Source: DASQFQ01 sp963722815
GTDB taxonomy: Bacteria; Actinomycetota; Thermoleophilia; Solirubrobacterales; Solirubrobacteraceae
Direction of reading: 5' to 3'
Assembly (NCBI GenBank): GCA_963722815.1
Contig: CAVROM010000003.1
Coordinates: 1,116,001-1,180,000 of the forward strand
Length of the DNA: 64,000 bases
Positions 17,219-29,229 of this stretch are shown one piece after another. The notes beneath the pieces were generated by a model, which saw only the letters and a program-made list of their open reading frames with translations, was not told the DNA's origin and made no database searches. Position numbers and translations under genes: made by a program. The first letter of the stretch is position 1. Each line of letters starts with the position of its first letter.

Positions 17219-18496
17219 ATGCGAATTCTGCTCGTCGACGATCACTCGATGGTGCGCAGCGGCCTGCGGCTCCTGCTCGAGGAGCAGGACGACTTCGATG
17301 TCGTGGGCGAGGCGGGGGACGTCGAGGCCGCGCTCGAGCGGACGCGCGCGCTCGAGCCGAACGTGATCCTCCTCGACCTCAACATGCCCGGCAGGCCGAG
17401 CTTGCCCGCGATCCCGGAGCTGCTCGAGGCGGCGCCCGGCAGCGCGGTGGTCGTCATGACCCAGCACGACGACCCAGAGTTCGCGCGGGTCGCGCTGGCG
17501 GGCGGCGCGAGCGGTTTCGTGCTCAAGGAGGCGGCGGACTCTGAGCTCGTGGACTCGGTGCGCGCAGCCGCCGCCGGCCGCACGTATGTCGATCCCAGCC
17601 TGGGTGCGCGGCTGGCGGCGGGTCCCGTCTCGCCGTCGGGCGAGGCGGACGGGGAGGACGAGCTGCGCGTCGGCTCGACGTTCGCGGGCCACCGCGTTGA
17701 CGCAGTGGCCGGGAGGGGAGGGATGGGCGTCGTCTACCGCGCGACGGACATGACGCTCGATCGGCCGGTCGCGCTGAAGGTGCTGGCGCCCAACCTCGCC
17801 CGTGACCGCGTGTTCCGCGCGCGCTTCGAGCGCGAGTGCCGCCTCGCCGCGGCGCTGGATCATCCGAACGTCGTCCCGATCTTCCACGCGGGCGCCGAGC
17901 GGGGTGCGCTCTACCTCACGATGCGCTTCGTCGAGGGGACCGATCTCCGGGCGCTGCTCGCGGAGGAGCAACGGCTCGAGCCACGCCGCGCGGCGAGCAT
18001 CGTGGCCCAGGTCGCCGCGGCGCTGACCGCAGCGCACGCGCGCGGGCTCGTGCATCGTGACGTCAAGCCGGCGAACATCCTGATCGCCACGCGCGAGGGG
18101 AGCGAGCAGGCCTTCCTCACCGACTTCGGGATCACGATGGAGCGCAGGGGCGCGTCGAGTCTCACGAAGACCGGCTTCGCGGTCGGCACGGCCGACTACA
18201 TGTCGCCGGAACAGGCCCGCGGGGCGGAAGTCGACGCGCGCGCCGACATCTACGCACTCGGCTGCGTGCTCTACCGGGCGCTCACCGGGGCCGTCCTCTA
18301 CGACAAGGACAGCGACGTGGAGAAGATGTGGGCGCACATCCACGAACCGCCGCCCGATCTGATCGACGTGCGCCCCGAGCTGCCGGCATCGCTCGGCGAC
18401 GTCGTCGAACGAGCGCTCGCCAAGGTCCCGGCCGACCGCCAGCAGACCGCCGGCGAGCTCGCACACGAGCTGCTCGCCGCCGTAGTTGCGGCGTAG
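17219..18496 (+). CDS. Response-regulator receiver domain fused to a Ser/Thr protein kinase
   Basis: 425 aa in one uninterrupted frame. Residues 1-120 are a NarL-type receiver: acidic pair D7/D8, phospho-acceptor D53 (LLDLNMPG), T81 and K103. Residues about 150-420 are a PknB-type kinase: glycine loop GRGGMGVVY (about 165-173), Lys187 in VALKVL, HRDVKPANIL near 279, TDFG near 301, then GTADYMSPEQ. The HTH normally after such a receiver is replaced by the kinase. This suggests a His-Asp phosphorelay input controlling a Ser/Thr kinase. No transmembrane or PASTA region is seen, so it should be cytoplasmic. The GTG/ATG options upstream are disfavoured because ATG17219 starts exactly at MRILLVDD. 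Confidence 0.88.
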   Translation: MRILLVDDHSMVRSGLRLLLEEQDDFDVVGEAGDVEAALERTRALEPNVILLDLNMPGRPSLPAIPELLEAAPGSAVVVMTQHDDPEFARVALAGGASGFVLKEAADSELVDSVRAAAAGRTYVDPSLGARLAAGPVSPSGEADGEDELRVGSTFAGHRVDAVAGRGGMGVVYRATDMTLDRPVALKVLAPNLARDRVFRARFERECRLAAALDHPNVVPIFHAGAERGALYLTMRFVEGTDLRALLAEEQRLEPRRAASIVAQVAAALTAAHARGLVHRDVKPANILIATREGSEQAFLTDFGITMERRGASSLTKTGFAVGTADYMSPEQARGAEVDARADIYALGCVLYRALTGAVLYDKDSDVEKMWAHIHEPPPDLIDVRPELPASLGDVVERALAKVPADRQQTAGELAHELLAAVVAA

Positions 18497-18771
18497 TCCA
18501 GATCGTCCCGAACGAGTCGGCCACCACCAGAACCGCCCGGCCTAACACTGGCCCTTCACCCACCGCTATCTCCACGCCTTCGTGGACGACTCGATCAGCG
18601 CGGCCGGCTCAGCGGCCACCTGAACAACTTGGTTAGCCGGTGCTCAACGAACGTTTGATTGGTTACAGCAGCCCTTTGCGGATATGAAGCGCTATCGGAC
18701 CGGGCGCGGTGCCGACAAGGAGGGTCGCGCCGCGCTCATGGACAAGCGCTCGGACCCGAGGGGAGTCCTGC

Positions 18772-19368
18772 ATGCTTTCTTGCGCTCGGACGCGGCATCT
18801 TGCCGCGTGTACCTCCACGTCGCTGCTCGCGGGGGTGGTCATGGCTGGTGCAGCTCCGGCGGTCGCCGGCGCGACGGTCCGCCCGCGCGGGGCGCCGGTG
18901 CGCGCTGACGCCGCTGCGTCGGTGTCGGCGCTGACCGCGAGTCGCTGCCACGGCGGCGCCGCCCGCCACGCCTCGCCAGCGGTCCTACGCCACGCGATGC
19001 TCTGCCTCGTCAACCGCGCGCGCATGCGCGCAGGCCTGTGGCCGTTTCGCGCCGAGCGCCACCTCGCCCGCGCCGCCTCGCGCCACGCCGTCGACATGGG
19101 CCGCCGCCACTACTTCGCCCACGTCTCGCCGAGCGGCGAGAGCGCGCGTTCGCGCGCCCGCGCGGCCGGCTGGTATGGCAGAGTCGGCGAGGTCATCGCA
19201 TGGGGCTGTGGCGTGCTTTCGACCCCGCGCGCAACGGTCCGCGCGTGGCTCACCAGCCCGCCGCATCGGTCGATCATCCTGGGGTCCGCCCGCGCGGCCG
19301 GCGTCGATGTCAAGCGGCTCGCTGGCTGCGGCGGCCGCGCCTACTGGGTGATGGACGTCGGCTCGTAG
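18772..19368 (+). CDS. Secreted CAP/SCP-domain protein
   Basis: 198 aa. The ATG is set by GAGGGGAG eight bases upstream. An N-terminal signal region (about 10-37, LLAGVVMAGAAPAVAGA) precedes a CAP/SCP domain (YkwD type, about 75-198). Seen motifs are LCLVNRARMRAGLWPF, AASRHAVDMGRRHYFAHVSP (CAP His), GEVIAWG and WLTSPPHRSIIL (second His). Bacterial CAP proteins are extracytoplasmic and mostly of unknown function. There is no partner gene nearby. Confidence 0.82.
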   Translation: MLSCARTRHLAACTSTSLLAGVVMAGAAPAVAGATVRPRGAPVRADAAASVSALTASRCHGGAARHASPAVLRHAMLCLVNRARMRAGLWPFRAERHLARAASRHAVDMGRRHYFAHVSPSGESARSRARAAGWYGRVGEVIAWGCGVLSTPRATVRAWLTSPPHRSIILGSARAAGVDVKRLAGCGGRAYWVMDVGS

Positions 19369-19459
19369 CGGCTGGCTGGGGAACATGGCTGTTCCCCAGT
19401 TGCCATAGGCCGTTGCCGGGAAAAGTTGCCCCCCTCGAGGCGGAGCGCTCTAGAACGAC

Positions 19460-19485
19460 GAAAGCCCCGCAATTGCGGGGCTTTC
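19460..19485. terminator. 26-bp perfect palindrome beside cassette 4
   Basis: GAAAGCCCCGCAATTGCGGG and onward is a perfect 26-base palindrome, able to form a hairpin on either strand. It follows the tRNA 3' end on the minus strand. Confidence 0.6.
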
Positions 19486-19488
19486 GAA

Positions 19489-19645
19489 TGCGCCGAAGAG
19501 GACTCGAACCTCCACCCACTGAGTGTGGACCAGGCCCTCAACCTTGTCACCCGGGTGTCAGATCCGTCCTATGCGTCCATAGCGTGCAGAACGTCCGGAA
19601 TTCTGGACGGATGGACGCAATGGACGATCTGGATGTTGCCACGGG
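19489..19645 (-). mobile_element. Attachment-like cassette 4: tRNA-Leu(GAG) 3' half plus iterons
   Basis: The tRNA 3' half at 19489-19558 (minus) has the CCAC-ACTCAGTGG variable arm type shared with cassette 2. The inverted 9-base CGTCCA / TGGACG array follows (19564-19632), then one GATGTTGCCACG unit (19632-19643). The region between cassette 4 and cassette 5 is the largest module (12.4 kb) and carries the pyruvate dehydrogenase genes. Confidence 0.6.
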
Positions 19646-19689
19646 GGCGCTGGTCGTCGCGGCCAGCGAGGAGCGTGGGACCGGTTACC

Positions 19690-19790
19690 CAGCGGCCGAC
19701 ACGCGGATTATCATTCCGCTTCTCTGTGGCTCTACAGCGCCGTTTGCAGGGGCTGGAGGACACAGAGGGGGACACATCTGCAAGTGCTTG
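19690..19790 (-). mobile_element. tRNA-Ile2(CAT) relic fragment with element-end sequence
   Basis: GACACGCGGATTAT (19698-19711) is identical to the anticodon-stem region of the tRNA-Ile2(CAT) relic at 47.5 kb. Both are followed to the right by a related sequence with GGGGGACAC motifs (19770-19780 and 47560-47567). The T arm and acceptor are missing here. In one minus frame both copies give related peptides ending in DNPRVG or DHNPRVG, as expected for sequence running into a tRNA gene. Confidence 0.45.
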
Positions 19791-20010
19791 GCGCGCAACG
19801 ATCTGTCACGCCCACGGGCTCACGGTTCACGTCGGCGGCGTTCGTCGCTGGTGTCGCGCAGCGATTTGGCGTGGGCGCGCAGCACACCGGCCCCGCCGGT
19901 CGACGGCACGCGTTCGGCCGGCGCAGGTCTCAGGCCGTCAGCGCGGTTGGCCCTCGGCGAACTGGTTGCGCCCGATGTGCGGCGTCTCGGCGGCGTAACG
20001 TCTCAGCGCG

Positions 20011-21469
20011 ATGCCGGTGGATGTCCTTGGAGTCGCCGACCGTCGTGTTGGGGATGCGATCGAGCGTCTGACGAGCGCTCATCATGGCCGCCGGCTGGGC
20101 AAGCTCGGGCGTTCCGCGCAGCGCTCGCCGCCGGAGGACGGGCGGCTGTGGGCGGCGGGTGATCCGCCGCCGCGGGCGGGGAATGCGCTTGATGTGTTGA
20201 TCGATGGCGCGTCGTACTTCGCGGCGGTCGAGCAGGCGATCCGAGGCGCTCGGCGCAGCGTGCTGATCGCGGGGTGGTGCATCACGCCGGAGTTCGCGCT
20301 CCTGCGGAGCGAGCCGCCGGTGCTGCTGCGCGAGTTGCTGGGCGAGGCGGCGGAGTCGGTGGACGTTCGGGTTCTGCTGTGGGCAGGCGCGCCGCTGCCC
20401 ATCTTCACGCCGCGCCGGTCATAGGTGCGCGCGGTGCGCAACGAGCTCGTGCGCGGGACGCGAATCAAGTCCGCGGCCTTGATTGCCATGAGCGCCCGAT
20501 GCACTGCCACCACGAGAAGCTCGTCGTGATCGACGACCGTTTGGCCTTCGTCGGCGGCATCGACCTCACCAGCCTGGGTGGCGATCGCTTCGACTCGAAC
20601 GAGCACCCCGTCCGAGGGCGCCTCGGTTGGCACGACGTCGCTGCGCGGCTGCGAGGGCCGGCGGTCGGCGATGTCTGCGCGCCACTTCGCCCAGCGCTGG
20701 CGAGCCTGACCGGCGAAGCCGCCAGGTAACGCGACGCGGGCCGATGTGGCGAAGCGGGCGAGGCGGAACTGCAGATCGTGCGGACCGTTCCCGAGAAGAT
20801 CTACCCGTTCGCACCGCGCGGCGACTTTCGCATCTTCAGGCCTATCTGCGCGCACTGCGCTCCGCGCAGACGATTCATCTACCTGGAGAGCCAGTTTCTC
20901 TGGTCGCCCGAGATCGTCGACGATCCTTGCCGCGAAACTCCGCGAGCCGCCGGCGGACGACGTTTCGCCTTCGTGTTCATGCTCCCGCCAAGCCGAACAG
21001 CGGAGCGGACGACACCCGCGGCCAGTCGGGGGTCCTCGCGGAAGCCGACGGCGGCGAAGGGCGCTTTCTTGCCACGACGATCCGGGCGCGCCGGGCAGCA
21101 CCAGGGCCGCTCTACGTGCACGCCAAGGTCGGGATCGTCGACGACACCTGGCTGACGCTCGGCTCCGCGAACCTCAACGATCATTCCTTCTTCAACGACA
21201 GCGAGGTCAACCTCATCACCTGCGACGCGGCGCTCGCGCGCGACACGCGCCTGCGATTGTGGGCCGCCCACCTTGAACGCGACATCGACGAGATCGCCGG
21301 CGACACGAGCAGCGTGATCGACGAACTTTGGCGCCCGATCGCGGCCGAGCAACGCCAACGCAGGGACCGCGGTGAGCGGCTGACACACGAGCTGGTAGAG
21401 CTACCGGCGACTTCACGCCGTTCCGAACGACTGCTCGGCCCGCTGCAAGCGCTCCTGGTAGACGGCTGA
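20011..21469 (+). pseudogene. Phospholipase D / cardiolipin synthase family, frameshifted
   Basis: Two PLD HKD motifs are readable in different frames: HEKLVVIDDRLAFVGGIDLT (around 20510-20570) and VHAKVGIVDDTWLTLGSANL (around 21116-21176). The N-terminal piece (20011-20424) contains IDGASYFAAVEQAIRGARRS, normal for the family. At least three frame changes (about 20420, 20720 and 20960) split the gene. An intact protein would hydrolyse or transfer phosphatidyl groups, probably at the membrane. It is either decayed or affected by indel errors. The neighbouring genes show the same defect. Confidence 0.7.
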
Positions 21470-21607
21470 GCCGACTTCGATCACGGATGGCGCTCGTCTT
21501 TCCAGGCCCTGCCGCGGGTCCGTCGCGACGCCATGACGTGCTGATGTGGCTGGGTCGAGATCATCTCCGTAGCTGTCGTCCTGACCTGCGCCACTGGAGA
21601 CCGTGAG

Positions 21608-22493
21608 ATGACCTTCGACCCGGCCGGCCTGACCGCCTACGTGAACGGAGAGTTCGTCGATGCCACGCAGGCGTCGGTCTCGATCTTCGACCATGGGTTT
21701 CTCTACGGCGATGGCGTCTTCGAGGGCATGCGCGTGTTCGGCGGCGGGCTGTTCCGGGCTGATTTGCACATGGAGCGGATCGCGCGCTCGGCCCGCACGA
21801 TCGGGCTGCCGATGCGGCAGGACCTGCTCGAGATCATCGGCGAGGTCGTGCGCCGCAGCGAGCTGACCGAAGCACACGTGCGGCCGATCATCGCGCGCGG
21901 GCTTCGGCGGCCCGGGGATCGACCCGCGCCTGTGCCCGGAGCCGAGCGTGATCGTGTCGGCCTACCCGTTCCCGCCGTTTCTGGGGTCGGACCCGATCAA
22001 GCTGGTGACGAGCGCCGTCGTCCGCAAGGCGCCGCGCTCGCTTGGCGCGCACGTGAAGTCGCTCAACTACCTGGACGCGATCGTGGCGAAGCTGCAGGCG
22101 GTCGAGCTGGGGATGCACGATGCCGTGATGCTGGACTCGCTCGGCGCGGTGGCGGAATGCACGGGGGCGAACCTGTTCCTGATCGCCGGCGAGACCCTCG
22201 TGACGCCGACCACGCGCGCCGCGCTGCCGGGCATCACCCGGCGTACGGTGCTTGAGATGGCAGCGGAGCTGGGGCTCGAGGCGGTGGAACGCGAGGTCTG
22301 GCCGGCCGAGCTGCACTGCGCTGACGGTGCGTTCGTATGTGGCTCGGGCGCCGGGATCGTCCCGATCGGCTCCTTCGACGGGCGCCCCGTGGTGCACCCC
22401 AACCACTCGTTCATCGGCCAGTTGCAGGACGCCTACCGCGCCCGGACGCGCTCTTCGGAGTACCGGACCGAGCTCTCCGCCGGCGTGCCATGA
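21608..22493 (+). CDS. ilvE: Class IV aminotransferase (branched-chain amino acid aminotransferase type), one frameshift
   Basis: About 295 aa when repaired. The PLP-dependent fold type IV is clear: VSIFDHGFLYGDGVFEGMRV near residue 27 and the catalytic Lys in HVKSLNYLDAIVAK (about residue 160). AVAECTGANLFLI and PALPGITR-like ALPGITRRTVLEM are also present. A single-base indel near 21900, in the stretch encoding RGSGGPGIDP in relatives, splits the frame. Members interconvert branched-chain amino acids and 2-oxo acids, but D-amino acid transaminase and ADC lyase share the fold, so the substrate is uncertain. Confidence 0.75.
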
Positions 22494-22579
22494 GTCTCAG
22501 GCCGACGGCGAACTCCGTGCGACGGGGCACGCAGTCCTGTGCCCCCGCGCCCGCGGCGTTTGCGGTGAGGGCGGCGACC

Positions 22580-23399
22580 TCACATGTCGAGCCCGCCGTT
22601 CACCCCCCAGACCTGGCCCGTGATGTAGCCCGCGTTGTCGGAGGAGAGGAACCGCACGACGCGCGCAACCTCCTCGGGCTCGCCGAGGCGGCCGAGCGGG
22701 ATCGACTCCTTGATCCGCTCCAGCACTTCTCCGGCACCGCGTCCAGCATCTCGGTCGCGATGAAGCCGGGCGTCACCGTGTTGACCGTCAGCCCGATCGG
22801 GTCGCCGAGCTTGTCGGCGCTGCTTGAGTATGTAGCGCGGCCTCCTTGGCGAGCGTGTAGGTGAGTCCGAACAGCCCCGACTTCGAGGCCGCGTAGTTCG
22901 CTTGCCCGATATTCCCCGTCGAGCCGATCACCGAGGAGATGTTCACGATCCTCCCGGTCCCGCGGTCGCCCATGTGGCGCAGCGCCGCCTGGGACATGAA
23001 GAACGCCCCGGAGAGGTTCACCGCGAGCACCTTGTACCAGTCCTCGTCGGTGAGCTTGAGCGCGGTCTTGTCGATGGTGATGCCGGCGTTGTTGATGAGG
23101 ATGTCGAGCCGTCCGTGCTGCTCGATGACCTCGTCGATCACCCGCCGGCAGTCCTCGGCGGAGCCGACGTTGCCCTGGTGGATGCTCGCCTCGGAGCCGT
23201 GTGTGGACAGCTCCTCGCGGAAGGCGTCAGCGGCGTCTTTGTTGCTCGAGTAGCCGGTGGCCACCGTCGCGCCCTGCAGCGCGAAGCCAAGGCTGATCGC
23301 GCGGCCGATGCCGCGACTACCGCCGGTCACCAGCGCCACGCGGTCGTCGAAGCGCGGGATGTCGAGGATCTGGCTCGACGAGGAGGTGGAGCTCTCCAT
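22580..23399 (-). CDS. fabG: 3-oxoacyl-ACP reductase (FabG-like SDR), frameshifted near C-terminus
   Basis: SDR fold with NAD(P) motif VTGGSRGIGRAI (about 25-36), NNAG near 107, catalytic Ser in NISSVIGS and YxxxK in NYAASK (about 175-179). Residues past about 195 switch frame near 22810 and again near 22745. The remainder reads VNTVTPGFIATEMLDAVPEK in the normal family order and ends at a TGA at 22582-22580. It is the last gene of the minus-strand series after E3. It probably acts in fatty acid synthesis, although SDR specificity is broad. It has an unusual Ser-rich N-terminal extension (MESSTSSSSQILDIP). Confidence 0.78.
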
Positions 23400-23412
23400 G
23401 GGTGGTCTTCTC

Positions 23413-25169
23413 TCAGGTCGCGGTGGCGGCGGCGCGTGACGGCCGCTTTGGCATGTAGAGGTCGGTGATCGTGCCCTCGGCGGCCTCCGCGGCGAAGCCG
23501 ACGGTCTCGGAGAGCGTGGGGTGCGGGTGGATGGTGAGGCCGAGGTCCTCTGCGTCGGCGCCCATCTCGAGCGCGTGCACGGTCTCGGCGATCAGCTCGC
23601 CGGCGTTGACGCCGACCATCCCGGCGCCGAGGATGCGCCGCGTCTCGGGGTCGATCAGCAGCTTGGTCGCGCCCTCACCAGCGGCCGAGCGAGAGCGCGC
23701 GGCCGGACGCGGCCCATGGGAACGTCCCCTTCTCGTACGGCACGCCCTGCTCTTTGGCCTCGGTCTCGGTCAGCCCCATCCACGCGACTTCCGGGTCGGT
23801 GTAGGCGACGTTCGGGATGGCCCGCGCGTCGAACGCGACGTCGTGGCCGGCGATCACCTCCGCGGCGACCTTGCCCTCGTGCGTCGCCTTGTGCGCGAGC
23901 ATCGGCTCGCCGACGATGTCGCCGATGGCGAAGATGTGCGGGACGTTGGTGCGCATCTGGCGGTCGACGCGGATGAAGCCGCCGTCGTCGACGGTGACGC
24001 CCGCCGCCTCCGCGCCGAGCTTGGCGCCGTTGGGGCGCCGGCCGACGGCGAGCAGGATGCGGTCGAAGGTCTCGGGCTCGGGGGCGCGGTCACCTTCGAA
24101 GGTGACGCGCAGCCCGTCGTCGAGCGCCTCGACGCGCGCGACCTTAGTGCCCAGCCGGATCGCCTCGTAGCGCTTCTCGATCCGCTTCTGCAGCGGCTTG
24201 ACGAGGTCCGTGTCGCAGCCGGCGATCAGCGAGTCGAGCAGCTCGACGACGGTGACCTTGGAGCCGAGCGCGTCGTAGACCGTCGCCATCTCCAGGCCGA
24301 TGATCCCGCCGCCGATCACGAGCAGCCGCGCGGGGATGTCGGCGAGCTCGAGCGCGCCCGTGGAGTCCATCAGCCGCGGGTCGTCCTCGGGCATCCCGGG
24401 CAGCATCGTCGGGCTCGAGCCCGGCGGCGATGATGCAGTGCTTGAAGCCGATCGTCTTCGTGCCGTCCTCGCCCTCGACCGAGAGCAGGTTGGGGGAGGT
24501 GAAGGTGCCGGTCCCGCGCACGACCTCGACCTTGCGCTGCTTGGCCAGGCCGATCAGCCCGCCGGTGAGCTTGCCGACGACCGAGTCCTTCCAGCCGCGC
24601 AGCGCGTCGATGTCGATCTCCGGCTTGCCGAACGTGATCCCGTACGACGGCGGACTCCTCGACGTCGCTCAGCACGCGGGCGATGTGCAGCAGCGACTTC
24701 GACGGGATGCAGCCGACGTTGAGGCAGACGCCGCCGAGCCGCTCGTGGCGCTCGATCAGCACGGTCTTGAGCCCGAGGTCGGCGGCGCGGAACGCCGCCG
24801 TGTAGCCGCCGGGGCCGGCGCCGAGGACGACGACGTCGGCCTGCACGTCGGCGTCGGGCGCCGGAGTCTCCGCGGGCGGCTCGGCAGCCTCGGCGGCCGG
24901 CGCCTTGCCGTCGTCCGACTGCGCCTCGGCCTCCGCCTCCGCGCGCTCGAGCATGAGGATCAAGCTCCCCATCGAGACCGTGTCCCCGACCTCACCTTCA
25001 GCTCCTTGACGACGCCCGCGGCCGGCGAGGGCACGTCCATCGTCGCCTTGTCGGACTCGAGCGTGATCAGCGCGTCCTCGGGCGCGACCTCATCGCCCGG
25101 CGCGACGAGGATCTCGATGACGGGGACGTCGGTGAAGTCACCGATGTCGGGAACCTTGACCTCGATCAC
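23413..25169 (-). CDS. lpdA: Dihydrolipoamide dehydrogenase with N-terminal lipoyl domain, several frameshifts
   Basis: The gene starts with a GTG at 25169 that overlaps the E2 stop (GTGA) and has GGAGGG upstream. Residues 1-80 are a lipoyl domain with the lipoylated Lys in LESDKATMDVPSP. A Glu/Ala/Pro linker follows, then the E3 core: VVVLGAGPGGYTAAF, the redox disulfide motif GGVCLNVGCIPSK, VIGGGIIGLEMA, and the C-terminal HPHPTLSET with the active-site His. Frame changes lie near 25000, 24640, 24410 and 23690. E3 reoxidises dihydrolipoyl groups in the 2-oxoacid dehydrogenase complexes. The lipoyl-E3 fusion is known from some bacteria but is not the usual actinobacterial form. Confidence 0.8.
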
Positions 25170-26451
25170 AGCAGCACCCTCCGCATGTCCCCGAGGATCG
25201 GTCACCAGGTACTTCACGAAGCGCGCGGCGGCGGCGCCGTCGATCACGCGGTGGTCGTAGGAGAGCGAGAGCGGCAGCATCAGCCGCGGCACGAACTCGC
25301 GAGCCGTCCCAGACCGGCTTCATCGCCGAGCGCACGACCCCGAGGATCGCCACCTCGGGCGCGTTGACGATCGGCGTGAAGCTCGTGCCGCCGATCCCGC
25401 CGAGGCTGGAGATCGTGAAGTTGCCGCCCGCCATGTCGCCCGGCTTGAGCTTGCCCGCGCGCGCCGCCTTGGACAGCTCGCCCATCTCGTTGGCGATCTC
25501 GATGATGCCCTTCGCGTCCGCGTCCTTGACCACCGGTACCACCAGACCGTTCGGCGTGTCGGCCGCGAAGCCGATGTTGTAGTAGCGCTTGACGATCAGG
25601 TTGTCGCCGTCGAGCGAGGCGTTGAAGTCCGGGAACTCCTTCAGCCCGGCGACGCAGGCCTTGATCAGGAAGGCGAGCATCGTGACCCGCACCTCCTGCT
25701 TCTTGTACTCCTCGTTCAGCGTCTTCCGGAGCGCTTCGAGGTCGGTGATGTCGGCCTCGTCGTTGTGGGTGACGTGCGGGATGCGCACCCAGTTGCGCGC
25801 GAGGTTCGCGCCCGAGATCTTCCGGATCCGCGACAGCGGGACGACCTCGACCTCGCCGTACTTGGAGAAGTCGATCGACGGCCACGGCAGCAGCTCGAGC
25901 CCGCTGTCGCCGCCGGACGGCGCGCGGCTTGTGCGGGCCGGCCCTCCTTTGCCGCGCGCACGTCGTCGCCGGTGATCCGGCCCTTGCGCCCGGAGCCCAT
26001 GACCTTCGCGAGGTCGACGCCGAGCTCGCGGGCGAGGCGGCGCGTGCCCGGGCTGGCGTACGGGGGAGCTGCGTCCTCGGCGTCCGGCGCGACGGCCGGC
26101 GGCGGCGCGGAGGTTCGTCGGAGGACTCCTCCGCCGGCGCCGGCTGCTTCCGCCGCGGGCTCGGCCAGCGACTCGGTCGCCTGCTCCTCGTCCGGCCCCG
26201 TCGGGCGCGACGAGCGTGAGCAGCAACGTGCCCTCGGAGACGCTGTCGCCGACGCTCACCTTGATCTCCTGCACGACACCCTCCATCGGCGAGGGAACGT
26301 CCATCGTCGCCTTGTCGGACTCGAGCGTGACGAGCGGGTCCTCGGCCGCCACCGCGTCGCCGGGGGAGACGAGGATCTCGATGATCGGGACGTCGGTGAA
26401 GTCGCCGATGTCGGGGACGAGGACGTCGGATGCGGCGGTCGCCGTGCTCAT
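25166..26451 (-). CDS. aceF: Pyruvate dehydrogenase E2, dihydrolipoamide acetyltransferase, frameshifted
   Basis: One N-terminal lipoyl domain (LESDKATMDVPSP near residue 45) is followed by an Ala/Pro linker. The E1/E3-binding domain (YASPGTRRLARELGVDLAKV) is readable in another frame, as is the catalytic domain from PLSRIRKISGANLARNWVRI on. The catalytic motif SYDHRVIDGAAAARF is near the C-terminus, again in another frame. Frame changes lie near 26210, 25940, 25300 and 25195. When repaired, the protein ends LGDMRRVLL with its TGA at 25168-25166. It transfers acetyl groups to CoA in the pyruvate dehydrogenase complex. It lies 15 bases after aceE. Confidence 0.8.
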
Positions 26452-26466
26452 GCGCTTCCTCGCCTC

Positions 26467-29164
<2,698 letters not shown>

Positions 29165-29229
29165 GCTCACCCTCCTCGGTCGTGCCGTACCCCAGCGTGC
29201 CGTCGGGTACGCCGGATCAATACACGGCC

